A stretch of DNA of 64,000 bases from the NCBI GenBank assembly GCA_964495385.1, contig CAZBVO010000006.1, forward strand, positions 1-64,000, written 5' to 3'. The notes below the pieces were generated by a model. That model was not told the origin of the DNA. It searched no databases and worked only from the letters and a program-made list of their open reading frames with translations. Both the position numbers and the translations under genes were made by a program. This document shows positions 53,510-61,638 of the stretch, one piece after another; position 1 is the stretch's first letter; every line of letters begins with the position of its first letter. The DNA comes from CAG-1138 sp964495385 (GTDB lineage: Bacteria; Bacillota; Clostridia; Christensenellales; CAG-917).

Positions 53510-54226
53510 ATGGAAAAAATTATTACTTACGAAACTTTGAGAAGTTATGCTTATTCGAACGACCGTTTGATACGCGGCGACATAAATGGAATAGTGCTCA
53601 ATTTTTACGGACTGGGCGATATGTCTATGCACGACAACGATCCGGGTGACGCTTTGGATTTTGCCGAGAAGGGAATAATTTACGTTATGCCTTACTATAA
53701 TCCGTGGGCGTGGATGAACAAACAGACAGTTGAGTACGTCGATGAAATAATAGCCGTGCTGTGCGACAAGTACAACTTAGACTCTTCCGTCAAAATTGTT
53801 TCCACCGGCGGTTCGATGGGCGGGCTTTCGGCGCTTGTTTACTGTCGTTATGCCAAGATAACTCCGTGCGCCTGCGTTGCAAATTGCCCTGTTTGCGATT
53901 TGCCGTATCATTTCACCGAACGTCGAGATTTGCCGCGCACGCTATACAGCGCTTTCGGAGGATATTCCGGCACGATACAGCAAGCACTAAGAAGCTGCTC
54001 GCCGCTGCATTTGGTGGATGAAATGCCCGATATTCGCTATACGGTTTTTCATTGCACGGGCGACAAAATGGTTGATTACCAAATGCACGGCAAACGTTTT
54101 GCCGACGAAATGAAAAAAGGGCATAAAATGGATTTCGTCACCGTACCGTTGCGCGGACATTGCGATTTGTCACCGGAGGCATGGTTGGCGTACCGTCATG
54201 CTGTTTTAAAAGCGTTCGAGGCATAG
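53510..54226 (+). CDS. Alpha/beta-hydrolase (esterase or peptidase type)
   Basis: The 238 residues have the nucleophile elbow GGSMGG (serine at about 103), an acid in CTGDKMVDY and the histidine in RGHCDL near the C-terminus, completing a catalytic triad. It has no signal peptide, so it acts in the cytoplasm. The prolyl-oligopeptidase/acyl-esterase group is the nearest shape. Its pairing with a kinase-like gene suggests a small detoxification or salvage unit (inference). Confidence 0.8.
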   Translation: MEKIITYETLRSYAYSNDRLIRGDINGIVLNFYGLGDMSMHDNDPGDALDFAEKGIIYVMPYYNPWAWMNKQTVEYVDEIIAVLCDKYNLDSSVKIVSTGGSMGGLSALVYCRYAKITPCACVANCPVCDLPYHFTERRDLPRTLYSAFGGYSGTIQQALRSCSPLHLVDEMPDIRYTVFHCTGDKMVDYQMHGKRFADEMKKGHKMDFVTVPLRGHCDLSPEAWLAYRHAVLKAFEA

Positions 54227-54286
54227 GCGGTTTTAAAAAGAGGCAAACGAAAGCAAGATTTAGGCGCAAAACGTTTTAAAAACCTA

Positions 54287-54318
54287 AGCCCTCGGCAAGT
54301 GATTGCCGAGGGCTTTTT
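54287..54318 (+). terminator. Terminator of kinase-esterase unit
   Basis: Twelve-pair stem AGCCCTCGGCAA/TTGCCGAGGGCT, loop GTGA, then five T. Confidence 0.9.
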
Positions 54319-54525
54319 GTACTATTATTATAAATAATAAATATACAAACCGATAAAGGAAAAGGGCATTTAAAACACTTTGTTGTGCTTAGCCTGCAAG
54401 CCTGAAAATTTGCAAAATTTATGCAAATTACCACTTTTTATAAAAAAGGCTTTCAATGCGTCGAAAAATCGACAAAAACCGCCTTTGTCTGAATTGTTTT
54501 TGTATTGTGGTCAAAAATGCAGACA
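54319..54525. other. Non-coding stretch before the NrdR sites
   Basis: AT-rich, with no supported gene. The only open frame (54380-54577) runs through the regulatory sites and has no ribosome site. A half-copy of the NrdR box (TATTGTGG, 54503-54510) lies 31 bases upstream of the matching half of box 1. Confidence 0.5.
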
Positions 54526-54573
54526 CCACAATATATTGTGGTTGTCAAAAAAAGTAAATACAATATGCTGTAT
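54526..54573. promoter_or_regulatory. Pair of NrdR boxes
   Basis: Box 1 is the perfect palindrome CCACAATATATTGTGG (54526-54541); box 2 is ATACAATATGCTGTAT (54558-54573). Their centres are 32 bases apart (three helical turns), the spacing known for the ribonucleotide reductase repressor NrdR, and box 2 ends four bases before the -35 box. Confidence 0.88.
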
Positions 54574-54577
54574 TTGA

Positions 54578-54607
54578 TTGACAACCGAAGCGGCGTTTTG
54601 CTATAAT
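54578..54607 (+). promoter_or_regulatory. nrdD promoter
   Basis: TTGACA (54578-54583), 18 bases, TATAAT (54602-54607). Confidence 0.85.
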
Positions 54608-54641
54608 CAAAAACGTACATTTCTTCTAAGGAGGGAGCATC

Positions 54642-57029
54642 ATGCTTCAAGTAAAAAAAAGGGATAATTCCATCGTTCCGTTTGATTTGACGAAAATCGA
54701 AAACGCAATTGAAAAAGCGTTTGACGCCGTGGGCAAAAGTTACACCAAAGACATCATCGAACTTTTGAGCCTCAAAGTCACGGCGGCGTTTTCCGACAAG
54801 GTGTCGGACGGTGTCGTTTCGGTTGAAGACGTTCAGGACAGCGTCGAAGTCGTGCTTATTCAGGCAAGCTACGTCGACGTTGCAAAAGCTTACATTTTGT
54901 ACCGCAAACATCACGAAAAGATGCGCAATATGTCGTCGACGGTTTTGGACTACAAGGAAACCGTTGGCAACTATCTTAAAATAAACGATTGGCGCGTTAA
55001 GGAAAATTCCACCGTGACTTATTCGGTGGGCGGCCTTATTTTGTCCAACAGCGGCGCGATAACCGCAAACTACTGGCTTTCCGAAATCTATGACGAGGAA
55101 ATCGAAAAGGCTCATCGCAACGCCGACATCCATATTCACGACCTCAGCATGCTCACCGGTTACTGCGCAGGCTGGTCCCTCAAACAGCTTATCACCGACG
55201 GTCTCGGCGGCATTCCGGGCAAAATTACGAGTTCGCCTGCCGGCCACCTCAGCACGCTGTGCAATCAGATGGTCAACTTTTTGGGAATCATGCAAAACGA
55301 ATGGGCAGGTGCGCAGGCATTCAGTTCGTTCGACACCTATCTTGCGCCGTTCGTTAAGGTTGACAACCTCAGCTATAAAGAGGTTAAACAGTGCATCCAA
55401 AGCTTTATATACGGCGTAAACACTCCGTCCAGATGGGGTACGCAGGCTCCGTTCACCAACATCACGCTGGACTGGGTTGTTCCTAACGACCTTGCCGAAC
55501 TCAACGCAATCGTCGGCGGAAAAGAGCAGAACTTCAAATACAAAGACTGCGTCAAAGAAATGGCGATGGTCAACAAAGCGTTCATCGAAATCATGATCGA
55601 AGGCGACGCAAACGGCCGCGGATTTCAGTATCCTATTCCGACCTATTCCATCACTCGCAATTTCGACTGGTCCGAAACGGAAAACAACAAGCTTTTGTTT
55701 GAAATGACGGCAAAATACGGCACTCCGTATTTCAGCAACTACATCAACAGCGACATGGAACCTTCGGACGTAAGAAGTATGTGCTGCCGATTGAGGCTGG
55801 ACCTTAGAGAATTGAGGAAAAAATCGGGCGGCTTTTTCGGAAGCGGCGAATCCACCGGTTCGGTTGGCGTGGTAACCATCAACATGCCTCGCATCGCCTA
55901 CCTCGCCAAGGACGAAGCGGACTTTTTCGAGCGTTTGGAAAAATTGATGAATTTGTCTGCACGCAGCCTCAAAATCAAACGCAACGTTATTTCCAAACTG
56001 CTTGATGAGGGCCTCTATCCTTATACAAAGCGTTATCTCGGGACCTTCAACAATCACTTCTCCACCATCGGTTTGGTGGGCATGAACGAAGCTTGCCTGA
56101 ACGCAAAATGGCTCAGAAAAGATTTGACTTGCCCGGAGGCACAGGAATTCACCCAAAAGACGCTCAACTTCATGCGCAATAAGCTCAGCGATTATCAAGA
56201 AGAATACGGCGATTTGTACAACCTCGAGGCAACCCCTGCCGAAAGCACTTCATTCCGCTTGGCAAAACACGACAGAAAACGTTATCCGGACATCATCACG
56301 GCAACCAACAGCGCCGACAAGACACCGTATTACACCAACAGTTCGCACCTTCCGGTGGGCTACACCGCCGACATATTCGAGGCGTTGGACATTCAGGACG
56401 AGTTGCAAACGCTTTACACGTCCGGCACCGTTTTCCATGCGTTCCTCGGGCAGAAGCTTTCCGATTGGAAGGCCGCGGCAAACCTCGTGAAGAAGATTGC
56501 CGAAAACTACAAACTGCCTTATTACACCTTAAGCCCGACTTATTCGATATGTCAGGAACACGGCTATCTGGAAGGCGAGGTGTACAAGTGCCCTAAATGC
56601 GGACGCACAACCGAAGTTTACAGCCGTATTACAGGCTACTACCGTCCTGTTCAAAACTGGAACGACGGCAAACTTGAGGAATTTAAAGCCAGAAAGACTT
56701 ACGATATCCAAAACAGCCATCTGAAGGCGGCCGACCGAGCCACCGCGGCGGCTGAAAAAATTGAAGAATGCAAGCCTTGCACGGCCGAATTGTTGCTTTT
56801 TACCACAAAAACTTGCCCTAATTGTAAAATGGCAAAGGCTATGCTTGCCAAGGCGGGAATCGAATATACGTCCATAGACGCGCAAGATCAGAAGGACGTA
56901 ACGTTAAGTTACGGCGTCAAAAAGGCTCCTACTTTGTTGGTCCCTAACGGTGACGGCTACGACGTTTACGACAACGCAAGCGAAATAAAGAGATTTATCG
57001 AAAAACAAGGAGCAGTAAAAAATGCATGA
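54642..57029 (+). CDS. nrdD: Anaerobic (class III) ribonucleotide reductase fused to a redoxin
   Basis: It makes deoxynucleotides from ribonucleoside triphosphates by glycyl-radical chemistry. The 795 residues have an ATP-cone at the N-terminus, a catalytic region with the active-site cysteines in MCCRLRLDLREL, a zinc site (CQEH and CPKC, about 629-646) and the glycyl-radical motif RITGYYRP (G665). Normal NrdD ends about 30 residues later; here about 100 more follow: a CKPC motif (710-713) and a glutaredoxin/thioredoxin-like domain with CPNC (725-728) and a cis-proline APTLLV. With trxB overlapping downstream, this indicates a thioredoxin-type rather than formate-type reductant. Confidence 0.95.
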   Translation: MLQVKKRDNSIVPFDLTKIENAIEKAFDAVGKSYTKDIIELLSLKVTAAFSDKVSDGVVSVEDVQDSVEVVLIQASYVDVAKAYILYRKHHEKMRNMSSTVLDYKETVGNYLKINDWRVKENSTVTYSVGGLILSNSGAITANYWLSEIYDEEIEKAHRNADIHIHDLSMLTGYCAGWSLKQLITDGLGGIPGKITSSPAGHLSTLCNQMVNFLGIMQNEWAGAQAFSSFDTYLAPFVKVDNLSYKEVKQCIQSFIYGVNTPSRWGTQAPFTNITLDWVVPNDLAELNAIVGGKEQNFKYKDCVKEMAMVNKAFIEIMIEGDANGRGFQYPIPTYSITRNFDWSETENNKLLFEMTAKYGTPYFSNYINSDMEPSDVRSMCCRLRLDLRELRKKSGGFFGSGESTGSVGVVTINMPRIAYLAKDEADFFERLEKLMNLSARSLKIKRNVISKLLDEGLYPYTKRYLGTFNNHFSTIGLVGMNEACLNAKWLRKDLTCPEAQEFTQKTLNFMRNKLSDYQEEYGDLYNLEATPAESTSFRLAKHDRKRYPDIITATNSADKTPYYTNSSHLPVGYTADIFEALDIQDELQTLYTSGTVFHAFLGQKLSDWKAAANLVKKIAENYKLPYYTLSPTYSICQEHGYLEGEVYKCPKCGRTTEVYSRITGYYRPVQNWNDGKLEEFKARKTYDIQNSHLKAADRATAAAEKIEECKPCTAELLLFTTKTCPNCKMAKAMLAKAGIEYTSIDAQDQKDVTLSYGVKKAPTLLVPNGDGYDVYDNASEIKRFIEKQGAVKNA

Positions 57030-57933
57030 CGTCATCGTTATAGGTGCGGGAGTTGCCGGCATGACTGCGGCCCTCAACGTTTTAAGAGGCGGCAAAAGTG
57101 TTTTGGTGTTGGAATCCGAAAGCTTCGGCGGGCAGGTAAGCTTTTCGCCGAGGGTTGAAAACGTTCCGTCCATAAAACAAATAAGCGGAAGCGAATTTGC
57201 CGACAATTTGTTTGAACAAATCACCGACCTCGGTGCCGATGTTGAGCTTGAAAAAGTGGTTAAAGTTGAAAAAACAGCAGATAAAACGTTTGTTGTGTCA
57301 ACAGATTACGGCACGCACGTTGCCAAAGCGGTTATAATAGCAACGGGTGTGAAGCACCGTCATATAGGCGTTGACAGAGAGGAAGAGCTTGTCGGGCGCG
57401 GCGTAAGTTATTGCGCCGTTTGTGACGGAGCGTTTTACGAAGGCGAGGACGTTGCCTTGATAGGCGATGCAAACACTGCTTTGCAGTACAGCTTGTTGCT
57501 GTCCAATTATTGCCGCAAGGTTTACGTGCTGACACTGTTCGATAAGTTTTTTGCCGACAAAATTTTGGTTGACAGATTGCGCATGCGCGACAACGTCGAA
57601 ATTCATCACAATCTTTCGCTTAAGGAATTTTTGGGTGACGACGAGTTGACGGGAATTAGACTTGAAAACACCAAGGACGGAAGTGATTTTACGGTAGATT
57701 GCAAAGGGTGCTTTATATGCATCGGGCAAATTCCGGACAACAAAGTTTTTGAAAACATAGTAACTTTGGACAAGGCAGGGTACATCGTTGCGGACGAAAG
57801 TTGCACCACGGGTACCGACGGTGTGTTTGTGGCAGGCGATTGCCGAACCAAAAAAATGCGTCAAATCACCACTGCAGCGGCAGACGGTGCGACGGCGGCT
57901 TTTCTTGCCAACAATTATATCGACACGCTTTAA
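57022..57933 (+). CDS. trxB: Thioredoxin reductase
   Basis: This 303-residue FAD enzyme has the N-terminal GAGVAGMTAALNV, FGGQVSFSP, redox pair CAVCDG (about 134-137) and the NAD(P) domain with GDANTALQYS. It passes electrons from NAD(P)H to thioredoxin-like proteins. Its start lies inside the nrdD 3' end (eight-base overlap) after AAGGAG, so it is made together with the NrdD-redoxin fusion and is the likely reductant supplier for it. The nucleotide motif is GDANTA rather than the GGGxxA usual in NADPH enzymes, so nucleotide preference is uncertain. Confidence 0.93.
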   Translation: MHDVIVIGAGVAGMTAALNVLRGGKSVLVLESESFGGQVSFSPRVENVPSIKQISGSEFADNLFEQITDLGADVELEKVVKVEKTADKTFVVSTDYGTHVAKAVIIATGVKHRHIGVDREEELVGRGVSYCAVCDGAFYEGEDVALIGDANTALQYSLLLSNYCRKVYVLTLFDKFFADKILVDRLRMRDNVEIHHNLSLKEFLGDDELTGIRLENTKDGSDFTVDCKGCFICIGQIPDNKVFENIVTLDKAGYIVADESCTTGTDGVFVAGDCRTKKMRQITTAAADGATAAFLANNYIDTL

Positions 57934-57950
57934 GCCATATATTGTATAAA

Positions 57951-57988
57951 AAGACCGACGAAAATTTCGTCGGTCTTAATTTATTTTT
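57951..57988. terminator. Terminator between trxB and the SGNH gene
   Basis: AAGACCGACGAAA/TTTCGTCGGTCTT hairpin with a T-rich downstream stretch, in a convergent intergenic region. Confidence 0.75.
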
Positions 57989-58015
57989 GGTTGGTTTGAT
58001 TTTTTCCGTTTTGAT

Positions 58016-58543
58016 TTATCTTCCGCAGAAAGCGTCCGCAAAGCTTATTTTTCCGCCCCTGAAAAAGCTGCTTAATCTGCCGAAAACCGCTCCCGTTCCG
58101 TTTGTGGTCGAGTCGACGTACATATAGGTCACGCCCGCAATTTTTGCCGTGCGTTCCAAGCGTTCGGCCACGGTTTTGTCCTCAGGCAGTTTTTGCAGAA
58201 GACATATTTTGCTGTTTTTGTAGCTCAATGCCATGTGCTTGAGAAGGCGAGCATAGTCTTCAAAAAACCTGTCGTCCATAGGTTCGTTTTCGCCAAAGGA
58301 AACGAGTATGATGCGAGGATTTAGGTGTTTGAGCGCATCGTCCACAATTTCCGTTGCCTGACGTACGGTCAAACCTTTCATGCTACGATTGTAAACCGCA
58401 TAATCGGTTACTCGGCCCTGCATAAGGTCGTAAAAAGGGAAGTCGGACAGATAATCCGAGCCAAAAACGGCAATTTCTTCTTTGACGGCCATTTCGTTTA
58501 AAATTTTGAATCGTTTTGCTGTTTCGCTAAAAATATTTTCCAT
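58016..58543 (-). CDS. SGNH/GDSL-like protein
   Basis: The 175 residues have an SGNH-hydrolase shape: AVFGSDYLSDFP carries the block I serine, YNRSMKGLTV the glycine of block II, and VSFGENEPMDDRF the asparagine of block III. A block V D-x-x-H is not visible near the C-terminus, so activity is doubtful. It has no signal peptide. It starts after GAGGTG, nine bases downstream of the SemiSWEET-like gene, and is co-transcribed with it. Confidence 0.6.
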   Translation of the reverse strand: MENIFSETAKRFKILNEMAVKEEIAVFGSDYLSDFPFYDLMQGRVTDYAVYNRSMKGLTVRQATEIVDDALKHLNPRIILVSFGENEPMDDRFFEDYARLLKHMALSYKNSKICLLQKLPEDKTVAERLERTAKIAGVTYMYVDSTTNGTGAVFGRLSSFFRGGKISFADAFCGR

Positions 58544-58552
58544 GGTATCACC

Positions 58553-58909
58553 TCATGCTTTTGCTTTTGCGGCAACGGGTTGCAGGTCGGCTTTTGCGGA
58601 TTTTGCGTTGTCGGCGGTTTCTTGGGTGTTGTTCTCTTTGTGTTCTGCCGCTTCGTTATGCTTGTTTACAATGGACACCGCAAGGTCGGTGGAGACCACT
58701 GCAAGGTTCAAAACGTACAGCCAAAAAACGTAGGTTGTGTTGCCGGCGGCCAGTTTGCTGACGATGCCGCAGACGTAACCTAAGATGATGACCGCGGTAA
58801 AAACAAGGCTCTTTCCTTTGGTCGATTTGGATTTGATGCTTTTTACCACGGAAATCGGCCAGGATATTCCGAAGCAGACAAGCATTAGTACTTCAAAAAT
58901 TTCAGACAT
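58553..58909 (-). CDS. SemiSWEET/PQ-loop-like small membrane protein
   Basis: The 118 residues have three membrane segments in the first 80. FGISWPISVVKSIKSKSTKG matches the PQ-loop-type helix end of SemiSWEET sugar transporters (about 85-95 residues), which dimerise to move sugars. The last 35 residues are a polar, Ala/Lys/Glu-rich cytoplasmic tail. It is divergent from a LysR regulator that may control it (inference from position). Confidence 0.65.
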   Translation of the reverse strand: MSEIFEVLMLVCFGISWPISVVKSIKSKSTKGKSLVFTAVIILGYVCGIVSKLAAGNTTYVFWLYVLNLAVVSTDLAVSIVNKHNEAAEHKENNTQETADNAKSAKADLQPVAAKAKA

Positions 58910-58948
58910 AAAAAACTCCTTTTGCTTTCGTTCCCCTGCATTATACGC

Positions 58949-58977
58949 TTGACAAATAATAATGTATAATATATATT
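58949..58977 (+). promoter_or_regulatory. LysR regulator promoter
   Basis: TTGACA (58949-58954), 17 bases, TATATT (58972-58977). Confidence 0.7.
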
Positions 58978-59010
58978 TTTTATGTAAACGATAACTTTGA
59001 GGTATGAATT

Positions 59011-59877
59011 ATGGAGCTTAATCAACTTAGATATTTTTATGAAGCGGCACGGCTGGAGCACATAACTCAGGCGGCGGAGAATTTGCACGTCGCACAGCCT
59101 GCTTTGACGAAATCCATAAGGGCGCTGGAAGAGGAACTTGGAGTAAAACTTTTTTACAAATCGGGCAGACGGGTTAAGCTGACCGATTACGGCAAATTTT
59201 TGCTGGAAAAAGCAAAACCGATTTTGGGCGAACTGGACGTTCTGCCTCAAACCATCGAAAAGTTGGTGGATATGGAACAGCACACCGTTTGGATAAACGT
59301 GCTGGCAGGTTCTACTTTTATAACCAACGTTATCATAAAATTTAAAAAACAAAATCCGGACGTTATTTTCAAAATGACGCAAAAGGAAAACGAGACGGGT
59401 TGCGACATTATGGTTCTCACCAACACAAACCGTCCCGACAACACCGTCAAAACCAAAAAAAGAGGCGTAGTGGAAGAAAAGGTTTTTATTGCCGTGCCTG
59501 CCCAGTCCGAGCTTGCCGAAAAAGACGAAATCGACTTGTGGGATTTGAGGTTCAGCGAGTTTATAACGCTGTCCGGCTCGAGGCGATTCCGTCCGCTGTG
59601 CGACGCGTACTGCGCATACGCGGGTTTCAAGCCGCACGTCGTGTTTGAAAGCGACAGCCTCATTGCCGTCAAAAATCTTATTGCCGCAGGTGTCGGCGTG
59701 GCGTTTTGGCCGGAGTTCAGCTGGGGTAAAATCGACAAAAGTCACATGAAACTCGTGAACATAAAAAACCCCGAATGTCAAAGGGAAATCATCGTTTATT
59801 TGACGGACAACCGCACCTCGCCCGTATGTGAAAAGTTTTTTGATTTTTTGCTTTCAGAACTCAAAAACCGCAGATAA
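59011..59877 (+). CDS. LysR-family transcription regulator
   Basis: The 288-residue LysR regulator has an N-terminal winged helix (LNQLRYFYEAARLEHITQA then LHVAQPALTKSIRALEEELG) and a C-terminal co-inducer domain from about 90 on. Family members usually control the divergent neighbour, here the SemiSWEET-like/SGNH pair. The ligand is unknown. Confidence 0.92.
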   Translation: MELNQLRYFYEAARLEHITQAAENLHVAQPALTKSIRALEEELGVKLFYKSGRRVKLTDYGKFLLEKAKPILGELDVLPQTIEKLVDMEQHTVWINVLAGSTFITNVIIKFKKQNPDVIFKMTQKENETGCDIMVLTNTNRPDNTVKTKKRGVVEEKVFIAVPAQSELAEKDEIDLWDLRFSEFITLSGSRRFRPLCDAYCAYAGFKPHVVFESDSLIAVKNLIAAGVGVAFWPEFSWGKIDKSHMKLVNIKNPECQREIIVYLTDNRTSPVCEKFFDFLLSELKNRR

Positions 59878-59894
59878 AGTGTCAAAAACAATCA

Positions 59895-59920
59895 AAAAAA
59901 GCCCCGTTTGGGGCTTTTTT
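59895..59920. terminator. Bidirectional terminator between LysR and activase genes
   Basis: GCCCC GTTT GGGGC with seven A left and six T right. Confidence 0.88.
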
Positions 59921-60608
59921 AATATCCTCGCAATAAGGCGGAAGGGACGTATTTTTTAAGTGTTTCCAAAAACTTTAGGGCATCGGATTCGTCGACGGCT
60001 TCGAGCCCGTCCGAAATGCAGCTGTCGCGAGGGACAAAGCGTTGCAGGTAAAATGCTTTTGCTCCCTTTAAAAGTTTTCCTATTTTTTCCATATCGTCGG
60101 CGGTATGGAAATTTTTCACCAGAGTGGTTCGAAATTCGTAGTCCACTCCGCAGGTCATCAAAAAGCGAGCGGTTTCTTCAATTTGTGCCGTGCCGTACAG
60201 TTTTAGTCCTGCGGTGACGGCATATTTTTCGGGGCTGTTTTTTACGTCCATGGCCACGTAATCGACGAGGCCGCCCGAAACGAGGTCCTTAACCGTGTCC
60301 GGGCGTGTGCCGTTGGTGTCCAATTTTGTCAGATAGCCCATCGATTTGACTTTTTCGAGAAAGGTTTTAAGTTCGGGTTGCAGGGTAGGTTCACCGCCCG
60401 AGACGCACACGGCATCCACCAGTCCTTTGCGTTTTTCGAGATAGGAAAATATTTCGTCCTCTAAAATTTTAGGTTGTTTCGAGTCCAAAACCAGTCCCGA
60501 ATTGTGGCAAAACGGGCATCGGAAATTGCACCCGGCCGTAAAAACGGTGCAGGTGACTTTGTCGGTAAAGTCGACGAGAGAAAATTTTTCCATGCCGCAA
60601 ATTATCAT
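59919..60608 (-). CDS. nrdG: Anaerobic ribonucleotide reductase activase, NrdG type (radical SAM)
   Basis: The 229-residue radical SAM enzyme has the cluster motif C-x3-C-x2-C in AGCNFRCPFCHNSG (about residues 22-35), followed by SGGEPTLQ. The length and sequence fit the longer NrdG2-like activases that install the glycyl radical on NrdD; glycyl-radical activases of other enzymes are a less likely alternative. It is separate from nrdD (about 3 kb away, opposite strand) and has its own promoter with no clear NrdR boxes. The start was set at 60608 after AGAGGT. Confidence 0.85.
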   Translation of the reverse strand: MIICGMEKFSLVDFTDKVTCTVFTAGCNFRCPFCHNSGLVLDSKQPKILEDEIFSYLEKRKGLVDAVCVSGGEPTLQPELKTFLEKVKSMGYLTKLDTNGTRPDTVKDLVSGGLVDYVAMDVKNSPEKYAVTAGLKLYGTAQIEETARFLMTCGVDYEFRTTLVKNFHTADDMEKIGKLLKGAKAFYLQRFVPRDSCISDGLEAVDESDALKFLETLKKYVPSALLRGY

Positions 60609-60646
60609 TTTTTTACCTCTACTTAACCACAATGTCTGTTTATATT

Positions 60647-60675
60647 ATTATACGATATAAAGTCGGCGAAGTAAA
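60647..60675 (-). promoter_or_regulatory. nrdG promoter
   Basis: On the minus strand: TTTACT (60675-60670), 17 bases, TATAAT (60652-60647). Confidence 0.6.
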
Positions 60676-60797
60676 GAATTTTTGCCTCAAATCGTCAAAT
60701 ACGAGCCTGCGTTTTGCGCCTAAAACGGCAGGCTTGTTGCACTTTTTTGCATAAATAAAAATATTGCCTCAACTTTTTGAAATTGCCGCTTTTTCTG
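60676..60797. other. Non-coding spacer between nrdG and xpt promoters
   Basis: AT-rich divergent spacer; no gene, repeat or further regulatory motif seen. Confidence 0.4.
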
Positions 60798-60826
60798 TTG
60801 ACAACCCGGGTTTTTTGTGTTATTTT
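60798..60826 (+). promoter_or_regulatory. xpt promoter
   Basis: TTGACA (60798-60803), 17 bases, TATTTT (60821-60826); transcription would begin about 25 bases before the riboswitch. Confidence 0.7.
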
Positions 60827-60856
60827 GTAGGCGTCTTCGGACACAATCGAATACTT

Positions 60857-60926
60857 GCCAATATAGGTTTGAACATGACGGCTCAAACGTTTCTACCGCA
60901 CACCGAAAAAGATGCGACTATTGGAA
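60857..60926 (+). ncRNA. Purine riboswitch aptamer, guanine type
   Basis: Closing stem P1 is CCAATA (60858-60863) with TATTGG (60919-60924). P2 is GTTTGA/TCAAAC, followed by the diagnostic joint TTTCTACC (60890-60897), P3 with loop CCGAAAAA, and GACTAT before P1. The C in GACTAT is the residue that pairs with guanine (U in adenine sensors). Loop 2 (ACATGACGG) is two bases longer than usual but keeps the GG that pairs with CC of loop 3. Confidence 0.85.
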
Positions 60927-60966
60927 CTATCGAAAGGGAGAATCCTCCCTTGAGGTATCTGTATTG

Positions 60967-60992
60967 GCAGACAAATTTTTGTCTGCTTTTTT
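60967..60992 (+). terminator. Riboswitch expression-platform terminator
   Basis: GCAGACAAA/TTTGTCTGC followed by six T, 18 bases upstream of the xpt start. Guanine or xanthine binding would favour this stop, switching xpt off. Confidence 0.8.
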
Positions 60993-61009
60993 GTTTTTTA
61001 AGGAGTTTT

Positions 61010-61594
61010 ATGGAATTGCTTGAACGGCGAATTTTATCGGAAGGAAAGGTGCTTGACGGCGGCGTCTTGAAAGTAGGAAGCTTTTTGAATCAACGCATCG
61101 ACACGTCGCTGTTGGGGCAGATGGCCGATGAGGCGGCAAAGCTTTTCGAGGGCGAGGCCGTCGACAAAATTCTTACCGTCGAGGCATCGGGAATCGCCTT
61201 TGCCGTAGCGGTGGCCTTAAAATTTAAGGCAGACGTGGTGGTTGCGAAAAAACACCGTTCGTCCAACGTTTCGGGTGATTGCTTCGAGGCGGAAGCGGCA
61301 AGTTTCACGCACGGCGGAACAAACAAAATTATTGTCGAGAAGGATTATCTTTCAAAAGGCGACAGAATTTTGATATGCGACGATTTTTTGGCCGAAGGCA
61401 ATGCGATGCAGGCACTTTTGGACATCGCGGCCGAGGCGCAGGCTCGAGTTGTGGGCTGTTTGGCGGAAATAGAAAAAGGCTTCCAGGGCGGAGGCGACAG
61501 ATTGAGAGATAAGGGTGTGAACGTTAAGTCTTTGGCGATAGTAGAGGATATGTCGGACGGGAAAATAGTTTTCCGGCAAAACAACCGAATGTAA
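61010..61594 (+). CDS. xpt: Xanthine phosphoribosyltransferase
   Basis: It converts xanthine (and often guanine) plus PRPP to the nucleotide in purine salvage. The 194 residues are the normal length. The N-terminal MELLERRILSEGKVL and the PRPP loop in ILICDDFLAEGNAM are typical of Xpt. The start at 61010 follows AAGGAG directly after the riboswitch terminator. A purine/nucleoside-type transporter lies downstream in the same direction. Confidence 0.95.
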   Translation: MELLERRILSEGKVLDGGVLKVGSFLNQRIDTSLLGQMADEAAKLFEGEAVDKILTVEASGIAFAVAVALKFKADVVVAKKHRSSNVSGDCFEAEAASFTHGGTNKIIVEKDYLSKGDRILICDDFLAEGNAMQALLDIAAEAQARVVGCLAEIEKGFQGGGDRLRDKGVNVKSLAIVEDMSDGKIVFRQNNRM

Positions 61595-61638
61595 ATTTTT
61601 TACATAAAACTAAACTGGCGAAAGCCGAAGGAGACACT

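Noticed and set aside
54380..54577. 65-codon open frame upstream of nrdD
   Set aside because: It runs through both NrdR boxes into the promoter and has no ribosome site.
60764..61009. N-terminal extension of xpt
   Set aside because: The longer frame would translate through the promoter, riboswitch and terminator; the ATG at 61010 with AAGGAG fits the family length.
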